64,000 nucleotides of DNA. It comes from Enterobacter cancerogenus. Its GTDB lineage: Bacteria; Pseudomonadota; Gammaproteobacteria; Enterobacterales; Enterobacteriaceae. Location: contig NZ_CP077290.1 of NCBI RefSeq assembly GCF_019047785.1, positions 620,001 through 684,000 of the forward strand. Direction: 5' to 3'. Shown here one piece after another: positions 17,810 through 25,806 of this stretch. Each line of letters starts with the position of its first letter. Position 1 is the first letter of the stretch. The notes under the pieces were generated by a model, which saw only the letters and a program-made list of their open reading frames with translations, searched no databases and was not told the origin of the DNA. The position numbers and the translations under genes are program-made.

Positions 17810-19185
17810 CAGTTCGCCTCCTGCCCAACGTTTTGACTATCACGTAGCGCCAGTTCATGCGCCACGTCTTTATTTCTCTGTTCCGTCAGAGGATATACGC
17901 GCAAAATAAGAGGCGCGACCAACAGTAAAATTCCCGGTGCAATCGTAAAACTAATGTTAATCCCCAGAATGGTTTGCACACTTTGCCCGACGTTTGGCAC
18001 ATAGTGAATAAGGGCCAGAATATAGCCAGTAAGGGCGCCGCCAATCGCACCAGAGAGTTTTAGCTGAAACAGATTTAACGAAAAAACCATGCCCTCCACT
18101 CGCTGGTGGTTTTTATATTCATACCATGCGACGGTATCCGGTAGCATCGCACCCAAAATGACACCCAGCACGCCAAGAAAATAACCAGGCAGACTGTTCA
18201 TGATAACCGCCGTCCATAAATTCAAATGCGAGGAGAAAAACAGCAGGCAACAAACCACCCCAAGGAGTAGCGACGATACAATACAGGCCCGCACTTTTCC
18301 TGCCAGAGATATCAGCCACGCACAGGAGAGCGCCCCCAGCAGAGCCAAAAAGGTAGAGATCCCCAGATAGGACGCCATTGCAGATTCGCTATGGAAGATA
18401 TATTTGAAATAATACAGGCCAAAACCTACCCTGGCAGAAATAACGAAATTAAAGATAAACCAGAAAGACATTAATATGATAAGCGGTCGATTGTTTTTCA
18501 GCAACTCCAAATAGAGCCGAAAAGAATGAGATTCTTTCTTTTTCGTCACCACGATTTCTTTTGTATTAATAAAATTCACTAACGCGCAGATCAGAAAAAA
18601 AACGCCATAAACTACGCCGACCGCGCTCCACGAATGGGCAAGCAGCGCCAGTAGCGGCAGTGTAATCAGGCTGGCCAGCCACTGGCCACACATCGCCCCT
18701 ACGCGTGTTGCCAGGACAACTTTATTACGGCTTACCGGATCGCGGGTAATTACTGTCGCCAGAGCCCAGTACGGCACATCAAAAGAGGTGTAGGACATGC
18801 TCAAGAGAAAGTAGGTTACATAGGCCCAGATAATGGTTGCGGTCATCGACATTTTGGGCACAGAAAATGTCGCAATGAGCGAAACCGCACAGGCTATTCC
18901 GCCAAACAATAGCCACGGACGAAACTTACCAAACCGGGTATGCGTATTATCAAATAACCATCCCCAGACTAAATCGGAAAAGGTATCCCAGATGCGGGTA
19001 ACTAAGAAAATCGTTGCCACCGTCGCCGCAGGAATTCCCACGCTGTCAGTGTAATAGATCATCAGAAAGGTGACGATCATAACAAAAATAAAATTATCAG
19101 CAATCCCACCTAACATATAACTTAGAATGGTTTTATAACTTAATTCGTTCCCTGATTTACTGGCAGACAAAGCACATTCACTCAT
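17809..19185 (-). CDS. GPH-family sugar:cation symporter (MelB/YicJ-like)
   Basis: A 458-residue, 12-helix transporter of the glycoside-pentoside-hexuronide:cation symporter family. The N-terminus SYKTILSYMLGGIADNFIFVMIVTFLMIYYTDSVGI and the first loop RIWDTFSDLVWGWLFDNTHTRFGKFRPWLLFG are family hallmarks, including the conserved Asp in helix II. It is the first gene of the operon, with a GGAGGAG ribosome site, and is coupled to the GH116 gene. It most likely imports the glycoside that the enzyme cleaves, but the substrate is unknown. No dedicated regulator lies beside it. Confidence 0.87.
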   Translation of the reverse strand: MSECALSASKSGNELSYKTILSYMLGGIADNFIFVMIVTFLMIYYTDSVGIPAATVATIFLVTRIWDTFSDLVWGWLFDNTHTRFGKFRPWLLFGGIACAVSLIATFSVPKMSMTATIIWAYVTYFLLSMSYTSFDVPYWALATVITRDPVSRNKVVLATRVGAMCGQWLASLITLPLLALLAHSWSAVGVVYGVFFLICALVNFINTKEIVVTKKKESHSFRLYLELLKNNRPLIILMSFWFIFNFVISARVGFGLYYFKYIFHSESAMASYLGISTFLALLGALSCAWLISLAGKVRACIVSSLLLGVVCCLLFFSSHLNLWTAVIMNSLPGYFLGVLGVILGAMLPDTVAWYEYKNHQRVEGMVFSLNLFQLKLSGAIGGALTGYILALIHYVPNVGQSVQTILGINISFTIAPGILLLVAPLILRVYPLTEQRNKDVAHELALRDSQNVGQEAN

Positions 19186-19525
19186 AACTCCTCCAATAAC
19201 ATTCCATTACATTTATTTTCATTCAGAATTAAAAGCGATCACCATTTAATTCCGATGTCAGTGTAAAACCCGAAAATATCGCGTAAACGGTGCTGTACAA
19301 TATTGTGACCGCCGTCGATTATTTCAGGAGAAATCACTGCGACGGGAAGTTGATTGAATGGATAAAAATGACCGAATGAGGAAAGAAGTCATTTAAACGG
19401 GCAGAAATTAAGGTACGTTTGTCGTCAATAACGTGGGCCTGGGCGGTTATCTGCTGATGTATGCATGCTAAAGAGGACGCGTGGCGCGTCCTCTTTCATT
19501 ATGGTGCACAAAACCGGGTCCTGCG
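19186..19525. promoter_or_regulatory. Intergenic region upstream of the GPH-GH116 operon
   Basis: This 340-bp AT-rich stretch must hold the operon promoter. I see no convincing operator. Its right part carries the fimbrial operon terminator at 19470-19496. Confidence 0.45.
19470..19496. terminator. Terminator after fimbrial operon 1
   Basis: A perfect 12-bp inverted repeat AAAGAGGACGCG / CGCGTCCTCTTT with a 3-base loop lies 30 bp past the last fimbrial gene. The T-run is short. Confidence 0.75.
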
Positions 19526-20530
19526 CTATTTATAGGTCAGCGTAAAGGTCGCCGTGGCGTTGGCCGTGCCTGCCGTTATCGCCGACGTGGTCTGGTAGTA
19601 GCGCGCCTTAAGCTGTACCGTCTCAGATCCTCCGTACGACGAGGTGTAGTAGTACCTGCTCTGACCAAACTGCACCGCGCTGTCATCCGGTGTAAAGTAG
19701 AGCTGCACGCCCACCCCCGTTGCGGCCATATCACCCGGCGCGCTGTCCAGTTTTATCACGCCCGCAGCACTGGACGGATCCTGAGTGGCGTCAATCTGGA
19801 CGTTGATACGGGCACTTTTGTCGCAGTCCAGTCTGATCACGAACGTCTGCCAGCCGGTGGTTGAGCCCGGTCCGGAGAACTCAGCCTTTTTATGCTGGCC
19901 TAACTCGACGCTGACATCGGGCGTCGTGACTGCACAGGCAATCGTATCAATTTGCCCGCCGGAAAAGGTGATCGGCAGTTCCGTTGACCACTGCCCGTTC
20001 TCCCGGGTACCGGCAATAAAACGCCCGGGTGAACCACTCAGCGCACCGGGGGTAATGTCACCGGTTTTAATCAGGCGGACCCGCGCCTGATCGTTGATCG
20101 AGGGATGGTAACCCGTACTGTGGCTAATCTGGAGCGTGAACACCTGCGACTGTCCGCTGGCAATACCGCTCCAGCTCTCCGGTAACGGTGTACTGTCCAC
20201 GGAGTTGCGACCTTCAAACACATACCCCACGCCCGGCACGTTGGTCTTGAAAACCGCCTCACCGTTCCAGGTGATGCTGGCTTTCGCGCCCGTGTTTTTG
20301 ATACCGGCAACGATGGCGTATTGCGGGGTGCCATCATAATTACAGTCCTGATAGGCTACGCCCTGGTTGGACATCAGCCAGTCGCTGATGGGCTGCCCCA
20401 CCGTCGCGTCCCGCTGGACAATCACCGTGCCGGGGCTGATTGAAAAACTTCCTGTAGCCGTACAAAACGCCCACGATGTCTGGCAGAAAGCGATGCCCAC
20501 CAGCAGAATAATTATGCGCCATACCGTCAT
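19526..20530 (-). CDS. Fimbrial tip adhesin / minor subunit (operon 1)
   Basis: A two-domain fimbrial protein of 334 residues. The start MTVWRIIILLVGIAFCQTSWAF overlaps the usher stop (ATGA) and gives a clean signal peptide; the longer frame to 20614 lies inside usher coding. The N-terminal domain (about 23-180) is a putative receptor-binding domain with a Cys pair. The C-terminal pilin domain (about 190-334) ends TATFTLTYK, the donor-strand motif read by chaperone and usher. It is the last gene of the operon, the usual adhesin position. The receptor is unknown. Confidence 0.85.
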   Translation of the reverse strand: MTVWRIIILLVGIAFCQTSWAFCTATGSFSISPGTVIVQRDATVGQPISDWLMSNQGVAYQDCNYDGTPQYAIVAGIKNTGAKASITWNGEAVFKTNVPGVGYVFEGRNSVDSTPLPESWSGIASGQSQVFTLQISHSTGYHPSINDQARVRLIKTGDITPGALSGSPGRFIAGTRENGQWSTELPITFSGGQIDTIACAVTTPDVSVELGQHKKAEFSGPGSTTGWQTFVIRLDCDKSARINVQIDATQDPSSAAGVIKLDSAPGDMAATGVGVQLYFTPDDSAVQFGQSRYYYTSSYGGSETVQLKARYYQTTSAITAGTANATATFTLTYK

Positions 20531-23028
20531 TTCACTGTCTCCTGGCATTCCTGGGTCACCGTGATCACCGGTGGCTGGTTTTCCTGTTCCGGCAGTCGGT
20601 AATGCACCGCGCACTGCTGTACCCCGTTCCAGTTCACCGCAATCTCGCCTTCCTGCGGTACGCCGGTGAGGTACACCTGGCCGTCATCACCCACGATCCC
20701 GCTGCCGCCCTCTTTGAGCTTCGCCTGTGCGCCAAACGGCACCGGCAGCCCGCGGTAATACAGCGTCATCAGCACGCGCCGCCCGACGCGGGTGTTGAAG
20801 TCGGCCATCACCACCGCGCCCTGCGTTGGCGTCACCGTCTGCACGGCGGTGTCGATATCCACCTCGTCGCCGAGCGTGCTGGTATCCAGCGCGATACGGT
20901 TTTTCTTGTACGGGTTGACGTACGGCACCACCGCATAGCCGCGCCAGTCGGTATAGACCCCGGTATTGTTCTGCACCTTCGTGTCATCCGCGCCGGGCGC
21001 GTTGACAATCGCCAGCGACTGGCCGAGCGGCTGGGACAGCGTGATGCCGTGCGGATGGGCGACAATGCCGCCTCTCAGGCCGTAGTTGACCTGCTGCGTG
21101 TCGTCGTCGTAGTTGTAGCCGCCGGTGATTTCACCCTGTCCGCCTTTGTAGTCGGCGCTGATATTGCCGGAGCCGCCCACGCCGTGGTTGGTGTAGCTCT
21201 GCTGGAGGCTGTAGCTCAGGTTGTTATCGGCAAGCGCCGTGCCGTTCAGCCCCACCTGCTGGCGGGTGTCGCCATGTTTCGCGGTGTTGACGCTGTAGCT
21301 CACCCAGGCATTCGGCATAAAGCGGCTGAGTGGCACCTGGACGTTGAACGCCAGCTGCTGGTCGGCGGGCTGAGTGCTCTCCGGGTAGTCGCTGTAGCTG
21401 TACGTCACGCTGTAGCTGATGCCGTCGATGTTGCCGTTCCAGCCAGTGCTCAGAGTGCGTTCATAGCCGTCCTCCTGCCAGTAATCCTGCTGGTAGCCGG
21501 AAACAAAAAACGAGCCGTAGCTACCGATACTCTGGCTGAGGTCAAGCTGAAGGCGCTGACGTTTGTTGTACGTCATCCGCCAGCCGTCGTCGCTGTCTGC
21601 CCGCAGGTCGTTCGCCTCCTGGAAGGTGTAAAACCCGGCGGTGGAGTAGCGGTAGGCTGCCAGCGTAAAGCTGGTGTCGGTGGTCTGAAAATCTTTCGAG
21701 TACTGCACCCGGTACGACTGGCCGTTGTGGCTGTCGTCGTTATTCAGCGTGGTATGCGCGGCGGTGATATCGGCGGAAAGCGAGCCGAGTTCACCGAGGC
21801 CAAAACCCAGTCCCGCCGCCCCGGACTGATAGTCCTGCGAATAGAGTGTGCCGCCATAAAGGGTGATGGCATACGGCAGGCCGTAAATCGCCGTGACCTG
21901 GCCGAACTCCGGTTCATCGCTGTCGTCGTTGCCGCTGCGGTATTTCCCGGCGGTGAGGGCATATTTCAGGCGGCCTTCACGCTGCATGATCGGCACCGCC
22001 GAGAACGGCTGGACGAAGGTGCGCTCGCTGCCGTCAGCCTCTTTGATGGTCACTTCCAGGTTGCCGCTGCCGGAGGTCGGGTAGAGGTCGCTGATGGTGA
22101 ACGCGCCGGGGGCAACGTAGCTCTGGTAGATGATGTAGCCGTTTTGCTTAATGGTCACCTGGGCACTGGACTGGGCGATGCCGCGGATAATCGGGGCGAA
22201 CCCGCGCAGGCTGTCCGGCAGCATATTGTCGTCAGAGGCCAGTTGCGCGCCACGAAACTGGACGCTGTCGAAGATATCCGACGGCGTGTAGCTGTCGCCG
22301 AGCGTCAGCTGTCCCTTCAGGCGCTGAATATCCCGCTGAAGGTATGTGTTCACCGAGTCCCAGTGGCTGCCGCTGTCCTCGTCGTAGTTCCAGGTCGAAT
22401 AGTTGCGCAGCCGCCACGCGCCGAGGTTGATACCGCTTTGCAGGTTGGCGTAGTAGTTATCGTCCGAACCGTTTTCCCCGTCGCGCCAGGTGTTGCTGCC
22501 GCTGAGGTTGTAGTTCAGCAGCGCGGCGGGCACGCCTTCGTCCCACTCGGACGGGTCCACCCAGCCACGCGCGCTGGCATTCATCGCCGCCTGCGGAATA
22601 CTGACGTTAAGCTGGAGTTTGCTGAAGCGCAGGTCGGTGGCGGCCATCGGGATAAAGCGGCCAATGTCGTCCAGAGGCTTATCCAGCGGCAACGCCGCCA
22701 GCGCGGGGAAGACGTCGGTTTTCACGCCCCAGGCTTTCAGCATGGCGGGCGTTATCTGCGCGGTGAGCTTTTTATCCGGCCCGGCGACAAAGGCAATGTC
22801 CTGCGCTTCTCCCTGTTTTTCGCTGTTCACATACACCGTCACCCGGTAGGTGCCGGGAAGCTGACCGTCGGATTCGGCAAAGGCCGACAAATCCGCGACC
22901 GGCTGGCCGGGGTTATCAATTTCCAGCGCGTGGGTGTTGAAGACCTCACGGGCCTCGGCACTGCGCAAACAGTGTGCCTGAAGCAGCGTCAGCAGGATAA
23001 TCATCAGACGTGGCGTCGTGTTGTTCAT
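20527..23028 (-). CDS. Fimbrial outer-membrane usher (operon 1)
   Basis: An 833-residue FimD/PapC-family usher: signal peptide, N-terminal domain (FNTHALEIDNPGQPVADLSAF), 24-strand beta-barrel with plug (LRGFAPIIRGIAQSSAQVTIKQNGY, SVAPGAF-type motif YVAPGAFTISDLYP) and C-terminal domains with a Cys pair near the end. It receives chaperone-subunit complexes and secretes the polymer. The start at 23028 follows AAGGAGG; a GTG at 23043 overlapping the chaperone stop is less likely. A long opposite-strand frame over this gene is a shadow. Confidence 0.95.
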   Translation of the reverse strand: MNNTTPRLMIILLTLLQAHCLRSAEAREVFNTHALEIDNPGQPVADLSAFAESDGQLPGTYRVTVYVNSEKQGEAQDIAFVAGPDKKLTAQITPAMLKAWGVKTDVFPALAALPLDKPLDDIGRFIPMAATDLRFSKLQLNVSIPQAAMNASARGWVDPSEWDEGVPAALLNYNLSGSNTWRDGENGSDDNYYANLQSGINLGAWRLRNYSTWNYDEDSGSHWDSVNTYLQRDIQRLKGQLTLGDSYTPSDIFDSVQFRGAQLASDDNMLPDSLRGFAPIIRGIAQSSAQVTIKQNGYIIYQSYVAPGAFTISDLYPTSGSGNLEVTIKEADGSERTFVQPFSAVPIMQREGRLKYALTAGKYRSGNDDSDEPEFGQVTAIYGLPYAITLYGGTLYSQDYQSGAAGLGFGLGELGSLSADITAAHTTLNNDDSHNGQSYRVQYSKDFQTTDTSFTLAAYRYSTAGFYTFQEANDLRADSDDGWRMTYNKRQRLQLDLSQSIGSYGSFFVSGYQQDYWQEDGYERTLSTGWNGNIDGISYSVTYSYSDYPESTQPADQQLAFNVQVPLSRFMPNAWVSYSVNTAKHGDTRQQVGLNGTALADNNLSYSLQQSYTNHGVGGSGNISADYKGGQGEITGGYNYDDDTQQVNYGLRGGIVAHPHGITLSQPLGQSLAIVNAPGADDTKVQNNTGVYTDWRGYAVVPYVNPYKKNRIALDTSTLGDEVDIDTAVQTVTPTQGAVVMADFNTRVGRRVLMTLYYRGLPVPFGAQAKLKEGGSGIVGDDGQVYLTGVPQEGEIAVNWNGVQQCAVHYRLPEQENQPPVITVTQECQETVK

Positions 23029-23039
23029 CACGTCCTCCT

Positions 23040-23720
23040 TCACAGCGTACGACTTTCGGTCTGGCTGATGCCGCCGTAGTCGCTGATGGCCTGCCAGGTC
23101 ACGCGGGATGCGCGCGCGGACGGTAGCGTGAAGCTGGCACTGCCTTTGGGCGGCACCATATCCGCCTCTTTGATCTCCTGCCCGTCAACCTTCAGGGTGA
23201 ACAGCGTGACGTAATACGGCGTGGGGTTACTGACGGTAAGATGATTGCCGCTGCGGGCGACGCTCAGCTGGTGATACGCGCTCTCCGGTTGTCCTTCCAG
23301 CCCGGCCGGTCGGAAAAACAGCTTCAGGCGCGACTTGACCACAACCTGCAGCACGTTGGTGCGCGGCCTGCTGTCGTCGGTGGCGGGGATCGATTTCACG
23401 TTCAGCCAGAACACCGACTCCCGGTCCTGCGGCAGGTTGCCCCCGGTGCGCACAATGCGCAGCATGTTCTCTTCATCGGGATTGATGCGAAACAGCGGTG
23501 GGGTGACGATGAACGGCGCTTTGCCGCCCTGCTCGCCGCTGTCCACCCAGCTTTGCACCAGATAGACGCCCGATTTCTCCGGGTTACGCACCGAAGCGGC
23601 CGTCTCTTTTTTATCCCCGTCATAAATCACGCGCGTCCCGCCAATCACAATCCCGGCCTGCGCCTGCACGCTCAGGAAAGCGAGCACCAGCGCCAGCATC
23701 ACGTCTGCATACCTGTTCAT
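23040..23720 (-). CDS. Fimbrial periplasmic chaperone (operon 1)
   Basis: A PapD-like chaperone of 226 residues with a signal peptide (MNRYADVMLALVLAFLSVQAQA). Immunoglobulin-fold landmarks are GGTRVIYDGDKKETAASVRN, YLVQSWVDS, PFIVTPPLFRI and FWLNVKSIP, with the conserved basic residues that anchor subunit C-termini. It delivers pilins to the usher by donor-strand complementation. The start at 23720 has a CCGGAG ribosome site; the longer frame to 23816 is unlikely. Confidence 0.95.
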   Translation of the reverse strand: MNRYADVMLALVLAFLSVQAQAGIVIGGTRVIYDGDKKETAASVRNPEKSGVYLVQSWVDSGEQGGKAPFIVTPPLFRINPDEENMLRIVRTGGNLPQDRESVFWLNVKSIPATDDSRPRTNVLQVVVKSRLKLFFRPAGLEGQPESAYHQLSVARSGNHLTVSNPTPYYVTLFTLKVDGQEIKEADMVPPKGSASFTLPSARASRVTWQAISDYGGISQTESRTL

Positions 23721-23820
23721 CTTCTTATTCTCCGGACAAAAAATACGCATCCCTGCGAAACGTTCCCTGTTATGCGGCGGCGCATGGGTAGGAGTGGATG
23801 CGCCCCGCGACGTCACAGCC

Positions 23821-24333
23821 TTATTTGTAATTAATGGTGAACTGCGAGGTACCGTTGGCTGTCCCGGTGGTCACCGCGGTGCCGGTGGAAACATACCGGG
23901 CGACGAAGTCCAGGGAATTGGTGCCCTCTGCGAGGGTGTAATCCGCTGATGCCGAGTGCAGGGGAATGGCGGTCCCGTTTTTATCAGCGATTTCAATACC
24001 GACGCCGGTCGCGATCCCGGTACCGCTGTCCAGCGCCAGCAGGTTTTGATTAACGCCATCTGACGTCCCGTCAAACTTGACGTTCGCCCCGGTAACGGTG
24101 TCCGGGCAGTCGCTCAGGCTAAGGGTAAAGCGCGTCGGGGAGGCTTTCATGCCGGCCGCACCGTTCAGTACGGTTTGCGCCACATTGCCCAAATCGACGT
24201 TCATATTTTGCGAACCGCTGTCCACGGTACAGGTCTGGTCAGTGATGCTGCCGGTAAAGTGGATGGTGCCATCGGCAGCGACCGCACCTGCGGCCACCAG
24301 TAATAAACACGCGCTTAACATCGTTTTTTTCAT
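23821..24333 (-). CDS. Major fimbrial subunit, FimA-like (operon 1)
   Basis: A 170-residue type 1-like pilin with signal peptide (MKKTMLSACLLLVAAGAVA), a Cys pair (DQTCTVDSG and LSDCPDTV) and the C-terminal chaperone motif GTSQFTINYK. It forms the fibre shaft. It is the first gene of the operon, directly downstream of the recombinase and the 301-bp inverted-repeat segment, as fimA is in E. coli. AAGGAG precedes the start. Expression probably depends on the orientation of that segment. Confidence 0.93.
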   Translation of the reverse strand: MKKTMLSACLLLVAAGAVAADGTIHFTGSITDQTCTVDSGSQNMNVDLGNVAQTVLNGAAGMKASPTRFTLSLSDCPDTVTGANVKFDGTSDGVNQNLLALDSGTGIATGVGIEIADKNGTAIPLHSASADYTLAEGTNSLDFVARYVSTGTAVTTGTANGTSQFTINYK

Positions 24334-24542
24334 ACATTTCTCCTTGGTGAACGATCACGCAGGTCTCGACCCTGCTTCACTCCGGCGGCGAAAAAATCAC
24401 CATAAGACTTTCCCGTTAGTGCCAGAGTGGTGAGTTCAGGAGAAAATATGGAGAAGGATGAAAAGGGGAAATAAAATATCAGCAGGCGGGCGTTCTGACT
24501 GTTGTCACGGCATAAAACCGTAAGGCGGTGAGCATGTGAAAA

Positions 24543-24575
24543 CTGGCAACGTGAATAACGCAAGCACGTTGCCAG
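24543..24575. repeat. 11-bp inverted repeat inside the switch element
   Basis: CTGGCAACGTG / CACGTTGCCAG separated by 11 bp. It may be a hairpin or a protein site in the middle of the element, comparable in place to the IHF/Lrp region of fimS. Confidence 0.6.
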
Positions 24576-24656
24576 CGGTAACCAGAGGAAGCAACATAGG
24601 CTTTACATGTAATGTTGGTTTAAAATCAGCAAGATAGTCCGTTATCAAAAGGGGCC

Positions 24657-24692
24657 TCAGAAAAATTTTGACACTGCGCTAAATTTTTCTGA
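24657..24692. repeat. 12-bp palindrome overlapping the invertible promoter
   Basis: TCAGAAAAATTT / AAATTTTTCTGA with a 12-bp centre. The -35 lies at its centre and the -10 begins at its right arm, so a bound protein would block the promoter. In the leftward direction it could also act as the recombinase mRNA hairpin. Confidence 0.6.
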
Positions 24693-24696
24693 TACT
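24668..24696 (+). promoter_or_regulatory. Invertible fimbrial promoter (now pointing away from fimA)
   Basis: A perfect -35 TTGACA (24668-24673), a 17-bp spacer and GATACT (24691-24696). Transcription would start near 24703, at the edge of the right repeat, running antisense into the recombinase gene. After inversion the same promoter would face fimA with a leader of about 85-90 nt. Confidence 0.75.
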
Positions 24697-24699
24697 ACT

Positions 24700-25290
24700 T
24701 TACATTCTGGCACTAATTGTGGGGTTTTCTCTCATCGTCCCCCAGACATTCATAAATCTTTGTGTATTCGTCGCCGTATAAATCACCGTATGCCGGATGT
24801 TCCGGTGCCCCAGATAATCCTGTATCAATCGGGTATCCCGCCCCAAATCTGCCAGCGCATAACCGCAACCGTGTCTTAGCATATGCGGATAGGCGGCAAT
24901 ACTGACACCCGCCAGTTCGCCATAACGTTTGAGTAACAATCTCACCTGATGACGTGACAGCGCGCCGCCCTTTTGCGACAGGAACAGCCAGTCTGAATCT
25001 GCATCCCGCCAGCGGTTACGGACCGCCAGCCAGCGCATAAGCGCAGGCAGTTCGGCATCAAACAGCGGATGCTGCGTCGAGAGGCTGTTTTTCAGTCGCC
25101 GGACATAGACCGAACGCCCAACCAGATCGAGATCGGACAGGCGCATTCCGCACAGCTCGCTGACCCGCAGGCCGTGTAAGTAGCACATCTGAATAAGGCA
25201 ATAATCGCGCTCAAAATGGATACCTCTGTCCGCTGCAAGCAGTATCTGTCCCACTTCATGGCGAGTGAGATGCTTTCGTTTTTCAGGCAT
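24700..25290 (-). CDS. FimB/FimE-type tyrosine recombinase
   Basis: A 196-residue site-specific recombinase (FimB and FimE are about 200). Catalytic residues are visible: Arg42 (HGLRVSELCGMRLSDLDL), His136 and Arg139 (PHMLRHGCGYALADLG), His162 (YLGHRNIRHT) and Tyr171 (VIYTATN). It would invert the adjacent 301-bp element. Its last codons (TISAR-Met-stop) lie within and just beyond the right inverted repeat, so inversion would change the C-terminus. The ribosome site is AAGGAGC. A strong hairpin with T8 stands 30 bp before the start. Confidence 0.93.
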   Translation of the reverse strand: MPEKRKHLTRHEVGQILLAADRGIHFERDYCLIQMCYLHGLRVSELCGMRLSDLDLVGRSVYVRRLKNSLSTQHPLFDAELPALMRWLAVRNRWRDADSDWLFLSQKGGALSRHQVRLLLKRYGELAGVSIAAYPHMLRHGCGYALADLGRDTRLIQDYLGHRNIRHTVIYTATNTQRFMNVWGTMRENPTISARM

Positions 25291-25605
25291 TCGCCTTTGC
25301 TCCTTATTAAAATAATAATGAAAAAAAACAGGCCAGAACTGCCTACACAGTCCTGGCCTGAGCCAGAGAATACCATCAGAATCGCTAATCGGGTGATGAC
25401 GCAGAACTCAACATTTTTTACGAGCAGTCGACTGTTTATGCAGTGAACGTCATGACAAAACGCCGCGTCTGGCAGACGAAATCTCTGTTGCCGAACGGGG
25501 TGAAACAGACGTGGCCGGGGTTATCTGCAGCGCCGGAGAAGGGCCATATTTAGTCAATCAGACCCTGAAAAGCACAACGGGCCGTTAAGCCCGTTGCCGT
25601 CAAAG
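25291..25605. promoter_or_regulatory. Region upstream of the recombinase
   Basis: Apart from the leader hairpin, I see a small inverted repeat CAACGGGC / GCCCGTTG (about 25575-25595) just past the 66-residue ORF, likely its terminator. No further gene is supported. Confidence 0.4.
25320..25360 (-). terminator. Terminator-like hairpin in the recombinase leader
   Basis: Arms CAGGCCAGAACTG (25329-25341) and CAGTCCTGGCCTG (25348-25360) with one mismatch and a 6-base loop. Read leftward it is followed by T8, then AAGGAGC and the recombinase start 30 bp on. It is either a terminator for an upstream transcript or an attenuator of the recombinase. Confidence 0.7.
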
Positions 25606-25806
25606 TTAGCGCAGTTCTTTTATCCTCGCCCGCTCGGCCTGCATTCGATAAAGTTCGTATCGCTCCCGGAACCATGCTTGTTGTTCATCACTCATATTGC
25701 CGGTCACGGCAGCAACATCAATCTCCTGGCCCAGGGCGTGCATACGGGCAAAACTGCGTGCCAGAAAATCAAAATTCTTCAGTGCGTATATTTCTTGTCG
25801 GTTCAT
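25606..25806 (-). CDS. Small conserved-looking hypothetical protein (66 aa)
   Basis: I do not recognise this protein. It is a charged, helical 66-residue product (MNRQEIYALKNFDFLARSF..., ending RARIKELR) rich in Arg, Glu and Gln, without signal peptide or membrane segment. A GGAGGGATATGCG ribosome region precedes the ATG and an inverted repeat follows the stop, which supports a real gene. It lies between the recombinase and ydhS. Confidence 0.6.
   Translation of the reverse strand: MNRQEIYALKNFDFLARSFARMHALGQEIDVAAVTGNMSDEQQAWFRERYELYRMQAERARIKELR

Larger units (their letters stand above)
24416..24716. repeat. Candidate invertible fimbrial promoter element (fimS-like), OFF orientation
   Basis: It is bounded by perfect 11-bp inverted repeats TTAGTGCCAGA (24416-24426) and TCTGGCACTAA (24706-24716), 279 bp apart. 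It lies between a FimB/FimE-type recombinase and fimA, the same order and nearly the same size as E. coli fimS (314 bp, 9-bp repeats). The only strong promoter I see in it reads rightward, away from fimA. The right repeat overlaps the recombinase 3' end. Confidence 0.82.

Noticed and set aside
20602..23079. 825-residue open frame on the plus strand
   Set aside because: It lies entirely antisense to the usher gene, has no ribosome site or recognisable family, and its His/Arg/Val-rich text is typical of a shadow frame over GC-rich coding DNA.
24646..24716. E. coli fimS-type repeat (TTGGGGCCA) at the GGGGCC near 24651
   Set aside because: No inverted partner of this sequence exists at the left end. 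The only matched pair at proper spacing is TTAGTGCCAGA / TCTGGCACTAA.
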